Shown here piece after piece: positions 43,037-50,829 of a stretch of DNA of 51,817 nt. This DNA comes from Verrucomicrobiota bacterium (GTDB taxonomy: Bacteria > Verrucomicrobiota > Verrucomicrobiia > Methylacidiphilales > JBCCWR01). Every line of letters starts with the position of its first letter. Positions within the stretch are counted from its first letter, which is position 1. The notes beneath the pieces were generated by a model. The model saw nothing but the letters and a program-made list of their open reading frames with translations. It did not search any database and was not told the DNA's origin. The translations under genes were made by a program, and so were the position numbers. The stretch spans positions 1 through 51,817 of the forward strand of contig JBCCXA010000023.1 of NCBI GenBank assembly GCA_039192515.1, in the 5' to 3' direction.

Positions 43037-44965
43037 TCAGCTATTAGGTGCTTTACGAATAAGAATAGCCCAGTCCTGGTCCAGAGAGTCGGGTGGGTTG
43101 CCAAGAAGTCGTTTATCACCACCTTCAATGGATGGGACTGATCCTTCGAGAAGTGAGCCTCCGTTTCGGGGATCAAACCATTTGACATCATATGTCCCTT
43201 GGCAACCACTCAAGTCTAGACTAGTGGTGCCCCCTTCTTTGAGATAGATGACATAGTTGTCATCAGGTTTTGCAAGACACCAGCTTTTTGCGTTGCTGCT
43301 TAGACTATCCTGATTACGCATATCTTGGAAGGGGATCTGGTTATCTTTGAAAAAAGTCAGCAGGTATCGGCAATAGTCCCAAAACCGATCACGACTTCGA
43401 AAGTCCTGACAACTTAGGTCTGAGTGAGCGGCTTGGTAGCCAAAATAAAACTCTACTCCAGCGCCTCCAGCCATAATCGTTCCCCACAAGGCGTTTTTGC
43501 GGCCGTCTGTATGTGAATGGGCTTTATCGGCATCCGGTCGTAAAGCTAGCTTGGCATCGCCGGGTTCATCGCAAGCGACTACCCAAGGTTTACCAGATGC
43601 GGCAGATTGATTTACCCACTTTTTGACGTCCCTAAAAACCATGGAAAAGTTAGGCTTGTTAGTCTGTAGTGAAGCCCCTGTAAATTTGGAAGCGTCACCT
43701 ACTAAAGCAGGGTAAATTTTATTTTTTTGGTTGGGGTAAGTGTGTAGGACTAGATGGTGATGGTAAGGATCAGTCTCATAAAAATACTGAGCATAACCCT
43801 TCACGCGAGTTTGTTGGAGGTCTTTATCTTTTTTCCAGATATCATTCTCCTCTCCTAGATTCCAGTTTAATGCAAGGTGGTGGCTAAAGCGGGCGATCAA
43901 TTCTCGGTAATACAGCTTCCTAATGACAACCAATTCGCCGTTATCCATCAGCTCATCATTTTCAGTTTCCTGAGTTTTGAAGTGTAAATACATGCCCTTT
44001 TTATCCGCGTAGGAAAATATTTGTTCCCATTGGTCTAGCTTGGAAACATCGAAGCGGTCGTGGTGAATCCCATCTGTAGTATTTTCCCATCGTTTGTTAT
44101 CTTCAATATTTTCGTAGTCCTGCACAGTTTTACGTAATAGGTGAGGGAATACATTGTCATCGTCCCCGTCAATATTGAACGTGAGGAATGAAAAAACATT
44201 CAAACCTTCACTCGCCAGATAATGAATTGCACCTAATAGCTCTGTGCCTTTGCCATCAGCCCATGTATAATTTAAGGCTTCAGCTTCTACATAGTCTTTC
44301 TGATGGGCGGTCCAACTTTTTCGATATTTCTTATTATTGGTCAGAGTATCTGGAGTGTCATCAAAATCTTCATACGCTAAAAGATTCTCCGGTGCATCTG
44401 CTCCTGCTTTTAAGAAATACTCGTTATTTCCTGCAAAGCGTAAGTGATGTTTATTCACATACTGGAGGCGTCCTTTAGCCCGGTGATCACGTCCTGATTT
44501 ATCAGTCTCAGAGATCTCAAATGTTCCGTCTATGCCATGATAAGGTATCACTTCCTCTCCGGAGGATAAGTCATCATGAATGGCTATATTGGGGCCAGTA
44601 TGAAAGCTAATCTTATAATCCCATTGACCGATTTCATCTGGAGATAAATGAGCTCTCCAGATGTCTCCACTAACTGCGGAAGTATGGGCGGCGTTGCCAT
44701 CGGCAGCGAAATATCCGGGAACTTTATAGGTTAGGCCTGTTTTTGGATGTTTGAAAGTAACAAGCATACGATAGTCCAGAAAGGGGTTAGGAGTGGCCGT
44801 TTCACTGCTATCAGGTCCCCGCAAGGAGAGAGTGATTTTATGCCATCGTTTGAGTTCTCCGTCTATCTGAGCTTTCTTATCGGCAATCGAGCTGGAGCCG
44901 TAAATAAGGAAACCGATTGCCAGTGATCCTATAGTGAATAAAACAATCAGTTTAAGATGAGCCAT
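43037..44965 (-). CDS. DUF5060 / apiosidase-like glycoside hydrolase family protein, exported
   Basis: A 642-residue exported or membrane-anchored protein. Residues 5-25 (LIVLFTIGSLAIGFLIYG) are a signal/anchor. Residues 35-150 match the DUF5060 beta domain (LSLRGPDSS...NPFLDYRMLVTF, WRAHLSPDEIGQWDYKISF). Next come GRLQYVNKHHLRFAGNNEYF and a TIM-barrel-like core of the DUF4038/apiosidase type (FLTFNIDGDDDNVFP, DVSKLDQWEQIFSYADKKGM, HHLALNWNLGEENDIWKKD with a likely acidic catalytic residue, PWVVACDEPGDAKLAL). A C-terminal collagen-binding-like beta domain follows (YLKEGGTTSLDLSGCQGTYD, KWFDPRNGG). It probably attacks an algal or bacterial polysaccharide. Ends 57 bases before purH. Confidence 0.82.
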   Translation of the reverse strand: MAHLKLIVLFTIGSLAIGFLIYGSSSIADKKAQIDGELKRWHKITLSLRGPDSSETATPNPFLDYRMLVTFKHPKTGLTYKVPGYFAADGNAAHTSAVSGDIWRAHLSPDEIGQWDYKISFHTGPNIAIHDDLSSGEEVIPYHGIDGTFEISETDKSGRDHRAKGRLQYVNKHHLRFAGNNEYFLKAGADAPENLLAYEDFDDTPDTLTNNKKYRKSWTAHQKDYVEAEALNYTWADGKGTELLGAIHYLASEGLNVFSFLTFNIDGDDDNVFPHLLRKTVQDYENIEDNKRWENTTDGIHHDRFDVSKLDQWEQIFSYADKKGMYLHFKTQETENDELMDNGELVVIRKLYYRELIARFSHHLALNWNLGEENDIWKKDKDLQQTRVKGYAQYFYETDPYHHHLVLHTYPNQKNKIYPALVGDASKFTGASLQTNKPNFSMVFRDVKKWVNQSAASGKPWVVACDEPGDAKLALRPDADKAHSHTDGRKNALWGTIMAGGAGVEFYFGYQAAHSDLSCQDFRSRDRFWDYCRYLLTFFKDNQIPFQDMRNQDSLSSNAKSWCLAKPDDNYVIYLKEGGTTSLDLSGCQGTYDVKWFDPRNGGSLLEGSVPSIEGGDKRLLGNPPDSLDQDWAILIRKAPNS

Positions 44966-45048
44966 TGGAGTATTTCTTTCGTCATTCAGTTATGGACTGT
45001 TACCTTGTTTATTGCAAATGTTGGAGATGCGCTCTGCTCATGCTTTCT

Positions 45049-45744
45049 TTAGGTATCGAGCAGGTTATATTGTAGAATACAACGCAGGGCACTAAAGCCG
45101 TCTCGCCAATTAATTTTTTTCCCCTCAGCAAAGGTTCTACCATGATAGGATATAGCGACTTCGTAGATTTTTAGATTCTTTTTCGCCACCTTAGCAGTGA
45201 TTTCTGGTTCTATTCCGAATCGATTTTCTTTTAAGGGAATAGATTGGATAATTTCTTTTCGGAAAGCTTTAAAGCATGTTTCCATATCAGTTAGATTGAT
45301 ATTGGTGAGTGCGTTAGATAGTAGTGTTAACATAGTGTTGCCGACAAAATGCCAAAAATAGAGCACACGGTGTGGGCCTCCACCTAAAAAACGAGAGCCG
45401 AAAACGACGTCGGCCTTATTTTCGATGATTGGTGCTAGCAGCACAGGGTACTCTCTGGGATCATATTCCAAGTCAGCATCTTGGAAGATGACGATATCCT
45501 TGGTGGCATGTGCAATTCCCGTCTGCAGCGCAGCACCCTTTCCTTTGTTGTATCTGTGGCGGTGACAAGAGATTTTAGGGTGCTTTTCTTTTAAAGTTTG
45601 AATCTTATGCCATGTATCGTCAGTTGAGAAATCATCTACAATAATCAATTCATCTACGGAAGCTTGATCTACCACCGTATGAACAATTTTTTCAATGGTC
45701 TTTTCCTCATTGTAAACCGGCATGACTATGGAGACAGACAACAT
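45049..45744 (-). CDS. Glycosyltransferase family 2 (dolichol-phosphate-sugar synthase-like)
   Basis: A 231-residue GT-A enzyme. [36 protein letters not shown] (D-D-x-S/D), [20 protein letters not shown] and [20 protein letters not shown] (DxD metal site) are canonical for polyprenyl-phosphate mannose/glucose synthases. [20 protein letters not shown] and [11 protein letters not shown] follow. There is no C-terminal membrane segment. It likely charges a lipid carrier with a sugar at the inner membrane. Stands alone between the DUF5060 gene and the J-domain gene. Confidence 0.9.
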   Translation of the reverse strand: MLSVSIVMPVYNEEKTIEKIVHTVVDQASVDELIIVDDFSTDDTWHKIQTLKEKHPKISCHRHRYNKGKGAALQTGIAHATKDIVIFQDADLEYDPREYPVLLAPIIENKADVVFGSRFLGGGPHRVLYFWHFVGNTMLTLLSNALTNINLTDMETCFKAFRKEIIQSIPLKENRFGIEPEITAKVAKKNLKIYEVAISYHGRTFAEGKKINWRDGFSALRCILQYNLLDT

Positions 45745-45787
45745 GCAATTAGTTTCACGTTAAGTGGCAGGGTAGCCAAGTATTTAA

Positions 45788-46339
45788 TTAATCTCTCGTA
45801 TAAAAATACAGAAAGGCCATCAATGATCCGAAAATAAATAAAATACTACCAATGGCTCGGGTTAAGATAGAGGCCTCAGCAATCGCTTGGTGTATTTCAG
45901 AAAAGACTTGCCAGATGTATCCGATTAAAAGAAATGCAAAAGTCAGTAGTAAGAATAACCCTATTCCAAAAGCAGCCAATTTAATCTTACTACCGCGGAT
46001 GTTGTGCCATAGGCTTTTTAATTTGTCTAGCTCTTCTAAAACATCTACTGCCTTGGCTTGCTCTTGATGGACTTGCTCCATCTTAGCAGTTCGGAACTGT
46101 TCCAATTCTTTCTCAAACAGGTACTGAGAGCGCTCAGCATCGTATTTTTCTCTTAGTTGGCAATCACTAAGCACTTCATAGGCTTCATTGATTTCTTTGA
46201 ATGCCACATCCGCTGATTCTACTTCCTGATTAGCTCTGGTGTCAGGATGGTAGAGTCTCGCTAGTTCGCGAAAGGACTTCTTAATTTCTGAGGGACTGGC
46301 ATCTCCGGAGACTTTTAAAATGTCATAATAATTTTTCAC
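45788..46339 (-). CDS. Membrane-anchored J-domain (DnaJ-like) co-chaperone
   Basis: A 183-residue protein. Residues 1-67 are a J domain (YYDILKVSGDASPSEIKKSF, LARLYHPDTRANQ with the essential HPD, AFKEINEAYEVLSDCQLREKY), which stimulates DnaK ATPase. A charged helix (YLFEKELEQFRTAKMEQV) joins it to two C-terminal membrane segments (IKLAAFGIGLFLLLTFAFLL and AIGSILFIFGSLMAFLYFY). It lacks the Gly/Phe, zinc and substrate domains, so it is a class C J protein that recruits DnaK to the inner membrane. No client is evident from neighbours. Confidence 0.9.
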   Translation of the reverse strand: MKNYYDILKVSGDASPSEIKKSFRELARLYHPDTRANQEVESADVAFKEINEAYEVLSDCQLREKYDAERSQYLFEKELEQFRTAKMEQVHQEQAKAVDVLEELDKLKSLWHNIRGSKIKLAAFGIGLFLLLTFAFLLIGYIWQVFSEIHQAIAEASILTRAIGSILFIFGSLMAFLYFYTRD

Positions 46340-46365
46340 TCTTAGCCTCGAAGTTTAATCATTAG

Positions 46366-46815
46366 TTAAGATTTTTTCTTAAGTTTGATAGTTTGTTCAA
46401 TCAATGGAATATCAGCAATGTCCTTGGGGCGTTGGATATGCTTTTTGCTTTTTAAGATTCGTTCTAAAGGAACGACCGGTATGAACATGTCTTGCCACTT
46501 TACTTTTTGGGCTCTTTTGAACTCTGTCGCGAATGAGTTCAGACCATCAATATGAAATAGAAAATTAACAAGAGAATCGTCCGATAGTGCAACAACTGTC
46601 TTTGCTAACGGCTTTCTTCCAAGTTCCTTGCAGAGCATGTATAGTTTAAGGTACTGGCGTTTGGGTAAATCAATCCAGATGTTTGTATCTAAGGTCGTTG
46701 CTGGAACACCTTGAAGCACTGCTGCTGACATACCAGCTATTTGAAACCGTATTTTTTTCTCTCTGAATATCTGTACAAGTTGTGCGAGCGGAGGAAGTTT
46801 TCGTGCATTTTCCAT
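46366..46815 (-). CDS. Nucleotidyltransferase-like protein with altered metal motif
   Basis: A 149-residue protein resembling the small nucleotidyltransferase family seen in AbiEii/DUF6036-like proteins: FQIAGMSAAVLQGVPATTLD, then a strand-helix (WIDLPKRQYLKLYMLCKELG) and a C-terminal block VVPLERILKSKKHIQRPKDI (positions and RPKD/xD typical). The catalytic pair normally reads TxDxD; here it is TLDTN, so the second Asp is Asn and activity may be lost. There is no toxin partner beside it, only a 24-codon open frame upstream (46934-46860). Family assignment moderate. Confidence 0.65.
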   Translation of the reverse strand: MENARKLPPLAQLVQIFREKKIRFQIAGMSAAVLQGVPATTLDTNIWIDLPKRQYLKLYMLCKELGRKPLAKTVVALSDDSLVNFLFHIDGLNSFATEFKRAQKVKWQDMFIPVVPLERILKSKKHIQRPKDIADIPLIEQTIKLKKKS

Positions 46816-47120
46816 CTTTGATCAGGTGTTGCGCCTAAGCTACGAGCAAACAGAATGGCTTACTCTTCACTCAAATTTTTTTCCTGAAGAAATAGCTTTC
46901 TAAGCTGCTGTTCACTCTTTCTTCTTGATGTCATAGATTATATTAGCATTTCAAAGTGTTAGGGATAATGATCTAAATGGGCTCTCTCTAAATCCTCTGT
47001 GATCCCAGGAATCCCAACCCTGTCATCCTCGGACTTGATCCGGGGATCCATTGCTACTATCTATCTTGCTGAAATCTCTGCGCACTCTGTTACTCAGAGG
47101 TTAATACTACTGGTGTCTGC
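46816..47120. other. Intergenic region with hairpin repeat and a tiny open frame
   Basis: This stretch has a 24-codon minus-strand frame at 46934-46860 (starts MTSRRKSEQQ, basic and helical), which ends 44 bases before the nucleotidyltransferase-like gene and might be a leader or chance. It also contains the hairpin repeat at 47022-47050. Nothing else was recognised. Confidence 0.35.
47022..47050 (+). repeat. Hairpin repeat element, copy 1
   Basis: Following aaccct, the core is GTCATCCTCGGACTTGATC and then cggggatcca. ATCCTCGG (47025-47032) pairs with CCGGGGAT (47040-47047) around acttgat, with one G-U pair. The same core recurs at 49379 (plus) and 49753-49728 (minus). It is a REP-like palindromic unit. 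Confidence 0.75.
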
Positions 47121-47561
47121 CTATTCCCTATGGTAGGGCGTACCGGTGGAAATGGTCTCAACGCGGTAAAGTTGCTCAAGAAGGACTAGGAGTGCTAATT
47201 CGTGTTGTAATGTCATAGGACTTAGGGCCCAGAGCCAGTCACTTTCTTTTCTTAATTCAGAATGATGGCCGTCAGCCCCACCTATCAGAATCGAGATGCG
47301 GGACACGCCGTTTAATTGCCATTGAGTAAACCGCTTATGAATATCAGTCGTTTTAAGACATTCGCCCCGTTCATCTAAGCTTACACGGAAAGTGCCCTCT
47401 GATGCCTTGAGCAGGGCGGCACTTTCTTTATCAGAAGTCGTCTTTTTAAGATACTGAATGGAACACTTGCTGTAGCGAGATAGTCGCTTTTGGTATTCAG
47501 AAATGCCACTTTGTGCATATGCCAATGAGGGTTTTCCGATGCAAGATATCAAGTAGTCCAT
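47121..47561 (-). CDS. rlmH: 23S rRNA (pseudouridine(1915)-N(3))-methyltransferase
   Basis: A 146-residue SPOUT methyltransferase modifying the 70S ribosome at helix 69. Seen: MDYLISCIGKPS, GISEYQKRLSRYSK, TFRVSLDERGECLKTTDI, SILIGGADGHHSELR (the SAM-binding trefoil-knot GGADG motif), SLSPMTLQHELALLVLLEQLYR-type WALSPMTLQHELALLVLLEQ, and the C-terminal TGTPYHRE, matching the family GxPYHR end. Length is close to E. coli RlmH (155). Certain. Confidence 0.95.
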   Translation of the reverse strand: MDYLISCIGKPSLAYAQSGISEYQKRLSRYSKCSIQYLKKTTSDKESAALLKASEGTFRVSLDERGECLKTTDIHKRFTQWQLNGVSRISILIGGADGHHSELRKESDWLWALSPMTLQHELALLVLLEQLYRVETISTGTPYHRE

Positions 47562-47829
47562 CCTTGTACAAATACCAGGAAATGAAAGGGGTCACCACCA
47601 AAAGCACGAATGAGACGAAAAGAATTGTTTCATTAAACCCGGATGATGCAATAGACTGCGTAAAAGATACGTAAGAGCTTGAGTCGAAGGGAGTAGAGAG
47701 GAGATGAAGAGCTATCAAAAGGTGATACCTCCAATCGGCATTATGCTCCATGCGGCCAAGAACTTGTCTAGACTTTCCTGATTCTATGGCATCATTCGAG
47801 TTAAACCGCTGATGAACTCTAATAAACAC
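47497..47829 (-). CDS. Possible small membrane protein overlapping rlmH start
   Basis: A 110-codon frame with one membrane segment (TILFVSFVLLVVTPFISWYL). An internal ATG at the 27th codon (MEHNADWRYHLLIALHLL) is an alternative start. The last 65 bases overlap the rlmH start in another frame, which is unusual. I recognise no family. It could be a genuine small membrane protein or a chance frame in the otherwise empty 268 bases upstream of rlmH. Confidence 0.28.
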   Translation of the reverse strand: MFIRVHQRFNSNDAIESGKSRQVLGRMEHNADWRYHLLIALHLLSTPFDSSSYVSFTQSIASSGFNETILFVSFVLLVVTPFISWYLYKDGLLDILHRKTLIGICTKWHF

Positions 47830-47879
47830 GAAATGTGACAGTAAGCGCCAGAACAGTCAATTTCTCCTAAAGTATAGTT

Positions 47880-47990
47880 TACTATTTCTTTGGTGTTTAT
47901 TCGTGTGTTTTGTGGTTACTAATAAATTCTCTAATTCTCTGCGCATCTCAGCGATCTCCTGTTCAAAAATCTTCTCTTTTCTGTATGGAA
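47880..47990. repeat. Dispersed intergenic repeat (CGTGT..GTGGTTA / GCGCATCTCAGCGATCTC type)
   Basis: The words gtgtttattcgtgtgttttgtggttac and ctgcgcatctcagcgatctc are the plus-strand complements or relatives of words at 49091-49200 and 49785-49870. This kind of low-complexity, non-coding repeat is dispersed between genes here. Confidence 0.45.
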
Positions 47991-48046
47991 AAGACCTTGT
48001 CAGCGAACGGTACCCATCTAACCTGTTGCTCTAACTTTCAAAATTT

Positions 48047-49090
48047 ATGCCACCGAAGAAACAAGCCGTTAAGAAGAAAGCATACGCTGCTGCTGGTGTT
48101 GATGTAGACCTTGGTAATAAGGTTAAAAAGAACATTGCTCGTAAAATTAAGGGAACCATGAGACCTGAAGTGCTCAGTAAAATCGGTGGTTTTGGAGGGC
48201 TCTTCGATGGACGGTTTAAAAGTTTTAAGCATCCAGTTTTGGTGTCCAGTATTGATGGCGTGGGCACCAAACTCAAAGTGGCTTCCATGATGAATAGTCA
48301 CCATACCATTGGTGAGGATTTGGTAAACCACTGCATCAATGACATTGCCGTAATCGGTGCGGAACCTCTTTTCTTCCTGGACTATTTTGGAACTGGTGAA
48401 CTGGATACAAGCATTTTTGCGGATATAATCGCAGGGCTGACCCGGGCTTGTAAAAAAGCAAACTGTGCTCTCATTGGTGGGGAAACAGCTCAAATGCCCG
48501 GACTTTATCATGGGACGGATTATGACCTTGTAGGAACCATTGTTGGGGTAGTTGATAAAGCAAAAGTCATTGACGGATCGAAGATCAAACCTGGTGATAA
48601 ACTCATAGGCTTTTCTTCATCTGGGCTACATACCAATGGCTATTCACTGGCTCGGAAAATCCTTTTTCATCAACTTCGTATGACCCTAGATGAGCCGGTC
48701 CCGGGCGCTAAGCGGACACTGGGAGAAGAGCTTCTTCGAACTCATATCAACTACCAACCTTTGCTGAAAAAGCTAAGTGCTAAGGTTACTTTCAAAGGCT
48801 TATCTCATATTACTGGCGGAGGCTTTCTCGATAATATCCCTCGTATACTTCCAACGGGGACCGCCGTTGAAATACAAATAGGCTCCTGGCCACAACTCCC
48901 TATCTTCAATCTTCTGCAAGGAACCAATTTGGTAAATCAGGATGAAATTTACCAAGTCTTCAATATGGGCATAGGTATGGTGGCTATCGTTAGCGCTAAA
49001 GATGCTGAGGCTCTTCTCAATGAAACCAATTGTTATGCCATGGGCGAAGTGGTCAAAGGCAGGCAGCAAGTCAAAATGGTATCAGAGTAA
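48047..49090 (+). CDS. purM: Phosphoribosylformylglycinamidine cyclo-ligase
   Basis: A 347-residue AIR synthetase of purine synthesis. After a short Lys-rich N-terminal extension (MPPKKQAVKKK) come AYAAAGVDVDLGNK, LVSSIDGVGTKLKVA, EDLVNHCINDIAVIGAEPLF (family DLVxMxxNDxxxxGAEPLFFLDY), LIGGETAQMPGLYHG, LIGFSSSGLHTNGYSLARKI and GLSHITGGGFLDNIPRILP. ATP and FGAM sites are intact. Standalone gene on the plus strand. Certain. Confidence 0.96.
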   Translation: MPPKKQAVKKKAYAAAGVDVDLGNKVKKNIARKIKGTMRPEVLSKIGGFGGLFDGRFKSFKHPVLVSSIDGVGTKLKVASMMNSHHTIGEDLVNHCINDIAVIGAEPLFFLDYFGTGELDTSIFADIIAGLTRACKKANCALIGGETAQMPGLYHGTDYDLVGTIVGVVDKAKVIDGSKIKPGDKLIGFSSSGLHTNGYSLARKILFHQLRMTLDEPVPGAKRTLGEELLRTHINYQPLLKKLSAKVTFKGLSHITGGGFLDNIPRILPTGTAVEIQIGSWPQLPIFNLLQGTNLVNQDEIYQVFNMGIGMVAIVSAKDAEALLNETNCYAMGEVVKGRQQVKMVSE

Positions 49091-49200
49091 GATTTTGACG
49101 CAGAGAGGCAGAGAGGCTAGTGATCGCGTTGGGTAAGAGGAACCACAGATTTTCACAGATGATAGCGTTAAATCAATTTTAGCGTTGATTAGTGGTTAAA
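49091..49200. repeat. Dispersed intergenic repeat (CACAGATTTTCACAGAT type)
   Basis: gacgcagagaggcagagagg and aaccacagattttcacagat, then gcgttgattagtggttaaaa. They match, partly in inverted form, the words at 47880-47990, 49785-49870 and 15838-15926. Confidence 0.45.
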
Positions 49201-49280
49201 ACTCCTAGTTCTCGATGTTATCCTCGGGCTTCTAAAGAATCATCGCCGGACTGTGTTAAATCATGACCCTTCGACTTTCT

Positions 49281-49395
49281 AAAATCGTCATCCTCCGACT
49301 TCTAACCCTGTCATCCTACGACCTCCAACCCTGTCATCCTACGACCTCCAACCCTGTCATCCTACGACCTCCAACCCTGTCATCCTACGACTTGA
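49281..49395 (+). repeat. Tandem array of a 23-nt unit
   Basis: The unit is aaccctgtcatcctac plus gacctcc. Copies at 49304-49326, 49327-49349 and 49350-49372 are identical. A diverged copy precedes (49281-49303), and a fifth (49373 on) runs into the hairpin element at 49379. More diverged relatives with irregular spacing lie at 49211-49280. The unit is the first part of the hairpin repeat, so the array looks like slippage growth from it. It is not CRISPR: there are no spacers. Confidence 0.88.
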
Positions 49396-49408
49396 TCGGG
49401 GGAGCCAC
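49379..49408 (+). repeat. Hairpin repeat element, copy 2 (left of GIY-YIG remnant)
   Basis: The core GTCATCCTACGACTTGATC (49379-49397) is followed by gggggagcca. It matches the reverse complement of 49735-49753 at 17 of 19 positions. Pairing of TCCTACGA with TCGGGGGA is weaker than in the other copies. Confidence 0.75.
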
Positions 49409-49430
49409 TCCATTAGACTATAACAAATTG

Positions 49431-49721
49431 ATGGAGAAAACCTTTTATGTCTATATAATGGCCAACCAGAGAAAAGGCACTCTATACATAGGAATGACAT
49501 CGAATCTGTTGCAATGAATTTGGCAGCATAAAAATCACGAGGTGCCTGGGTTTACTGATAGATATAATGTGGACCAACTAGTCTATTATGAGTTGCACCA
49601 AAATGCAGAAACAGCCATTAGGAGGGAAAAACGCCTGAAGCTTTGGCGAAGACAATGGAAAATAGAGCTCATCGAAAAAGATAACCCCGATTGGCAAGAT
49701 TTATACGCTAAGATTATTTAG
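49431..49721 (+). pseudogene. GIY-YIG endonuclease, broken by one in-frame stop
   Basis: The frame from ATG 49431 reads MEKTFYVYIMANQRKGTLYI, then GMTSNLLQ, a TGA stop at 49515-49517, and continues in the same frame IWQHKNHEVPGFTDRYNVDQ, LVYYELHQNAETAIRREKRL, KLWRRQWKIELIEKDNPDWQ, DLYAKII to TAG 49721. This is the full 96-residue UPF0213/GIY-YIG small nuclease: YVYIMAN and LYIGMTSNL carry the GIY/YIG strands, and the Glu after REKRLK-type helices is kept. The family has Arg (CGA) where TGA stands, so a single C-to-T change broke it. It is flanked by inverted hairpin repeats (49379 and 49753), suggesting a mobile or repeat-associated unit. Confidence 0.9.
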
Positions 49722-49727
49722 CAATAG

Positions 49728-49753
49728 ATCCTATGATCAAGTTATAGGATGAC
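49728..49753 (-). repeat. Hairpin repeat element, copy 3, inverted (right of GIY-YIG remnant)
   Basis: On the minus strand it reads GTCATCCTATAACTTGATC then ataggat. ATCCTAT (49728-49734) pairs perfectly with ATAGGAT (49744-49750) over a 9-base loop. Copy 1 has ATCCTCG/CGGGGAT at the same place, so stem positions changed together. Confidence 0.8.
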
Positions 49754-49784
49754 GGGAGAGGAGGCTCAACTCCTCAGCTAAATC

Positions 49785-49870
49785 TGTGGTTCGTTAATGA
49801 TCCTATAGATCTTATGATCCTGTCCAAGACCTCCTACTCCTTAGCGTCTATTTGCGTTCATTAGTGTTTA
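49785..49870. repeat. Dispersed intergenic repeat (TCTGTGGTTCG / TTAGCGTCTATTTGCG type)
   Basis: aaatctgtggttcgttaatg and ccttagcgtctatttgcgttcattagtgttt resemble the words at 47880-47990, and in inverted form those at 49137-49200. No gene is present. Confidence 0.45.
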
Positions 49871-49878
49871 TAAAAAAC

Positions 49879-50739
49879 CTACTCTTCTTCCTTTTCCTCT
49901 TCAGTTCCCAATAATCCTTCCATTCCACCCAGGTTGAGAGACTCGAGTTCCTTCTTTTTCTCTTCAGCATCGTTTTCTCTTGTGAGAACAGTTTCCTGAG
50001 CTTCCTTGGTTTCAGGAGATGTCAGTAGATCTTTGGCTTTTAGTTTTTCTTCGGCAATCCAGCCGAGCTCGACAAAGGCGTCAGCCATGGTATTATGAGT
50101 CTTTCTTGGGTAAATTCTCGCCGCAGAATCCAAGTATTCTTTGCCTTTGCTAGGATCTCCATTTTTATACTCCTGTGCTGCATGAGCATAGTAGTAGAGT
50201 GAGCTATTGGGACTGGGAGTAACCCCTTTCAGCGCTTGTTCCACGTAAGAGCTATTACCATTCATAAGGTGACAAAGGAACAGCTTGAGTTCCACAATAT
50301 CACTAAACTGACCTGCCACCGGAGAAGTGCGAAACTTTTGAAAGTAGTTGATTGCTTGGTCATATTCACCCATAAGAAAATAACATTCTCCAATGTTGAA
50401 TGCGGTTAGTAACTCCTTTGTTCTATCAAGGGATATAACCTTTTCGTAAGCTTCAAGTGCCTTGCCATAATTCTCAGGATCCTCTTTGCCTAAGCGGAGG
50501 TAGGTGGAACCTAATAAATCATAGGCATCTATAACTTCGGGCTCTATAGATATAGCCTGATCTGCTAATGCTGCAGTCTTTTCGTAATCCTTAATATCGA
50601 ACGCCTCTTGAGCTTCTTTTAGCAAATTGATGTACTCCTCGGAAATTTTTTGTTTAGCATGAGCACAAGGCAGAAAGTGTTGCTGAAATAGCCAAAATAG
50701 CACTAATGCTATCAGGCTTTTTCTTGTTATAGTTTTCAT
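49879..50739 (-). CDS. Secreted TPR-repeat protein
   Basis: A 286-residue exported protein. Signal peptide ITRKSLIALVLFWLFQQHFL ends near CAHAKQ. Residues 35-230 form tetratricopeptide repeats (AQEAFDIKDYEKTAALADQA, AYDLLGSTYLRLGKEDPENY, FNIGECYFLMGEYDQAINYF, YYYAHAAQEYKNGDPSKGKE). The C-terminal 45 residues are charged and acidic (EVKKKELE-like repeats, ending EEEKEEE). Such proteins act as periplasmic scaffolds; no partner is evident. Family call secure, role unknown. Confidence 0.87.
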   Translation of the reverse strand: MKTITRKSLIALVLFWLFQQHFLPCAHAKQKISEEYINLLKEAQEAFDIKDYEKTAALADQAISIEPEVIDAYDLLGSTYLRLGKEDPENYGKALEAYEKVISLDRTKELLTAFNIGECYFLMGEYDQAINYFQKFRTSPVAGQFSDIVELKLFLCHLMNGNSSYVEQALKGVTPSPNSSLYYYAHAAQEYKNGDPSKGKEYLDSAARIYPRKTHNTMADAFVELGWIAEEKLKAKDLLTSPETKEAQETVLTRENDAEEKKKELESLNLGGMEGLLGTEEEKEEE

Positions 50740-50829
50740 ATTATTCTAATAAGAAATGACTTCTATCGATGGTAATTATTGAGTTAAAGCTATCGGAAAT
50801 TTATAAAAAATTTAGATAGAAGAAAGAGT

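Noticed and set aside
49281..49395. CRISPR array
   Set aside because: Units are directly adjacent with no spacers, and no cas genes are present.
49263..49517. 84-codon plus-strand open frame over the repeats
   Set aside because: Its first 56 codons are a translation of the 23-nt array, and the rest is the 5' part of the GIY-YIG remnant; it is not a real protein.
12107..49517. TGA recoded as Trp or Arg, since both pseudogenes have an in-frame TGA
   Set aside because: Many intact genes here end in TGA, the TGA replaces Trp in one case and Arg in the other, and katG has TAA and TAG stops too; simple decay explains it.
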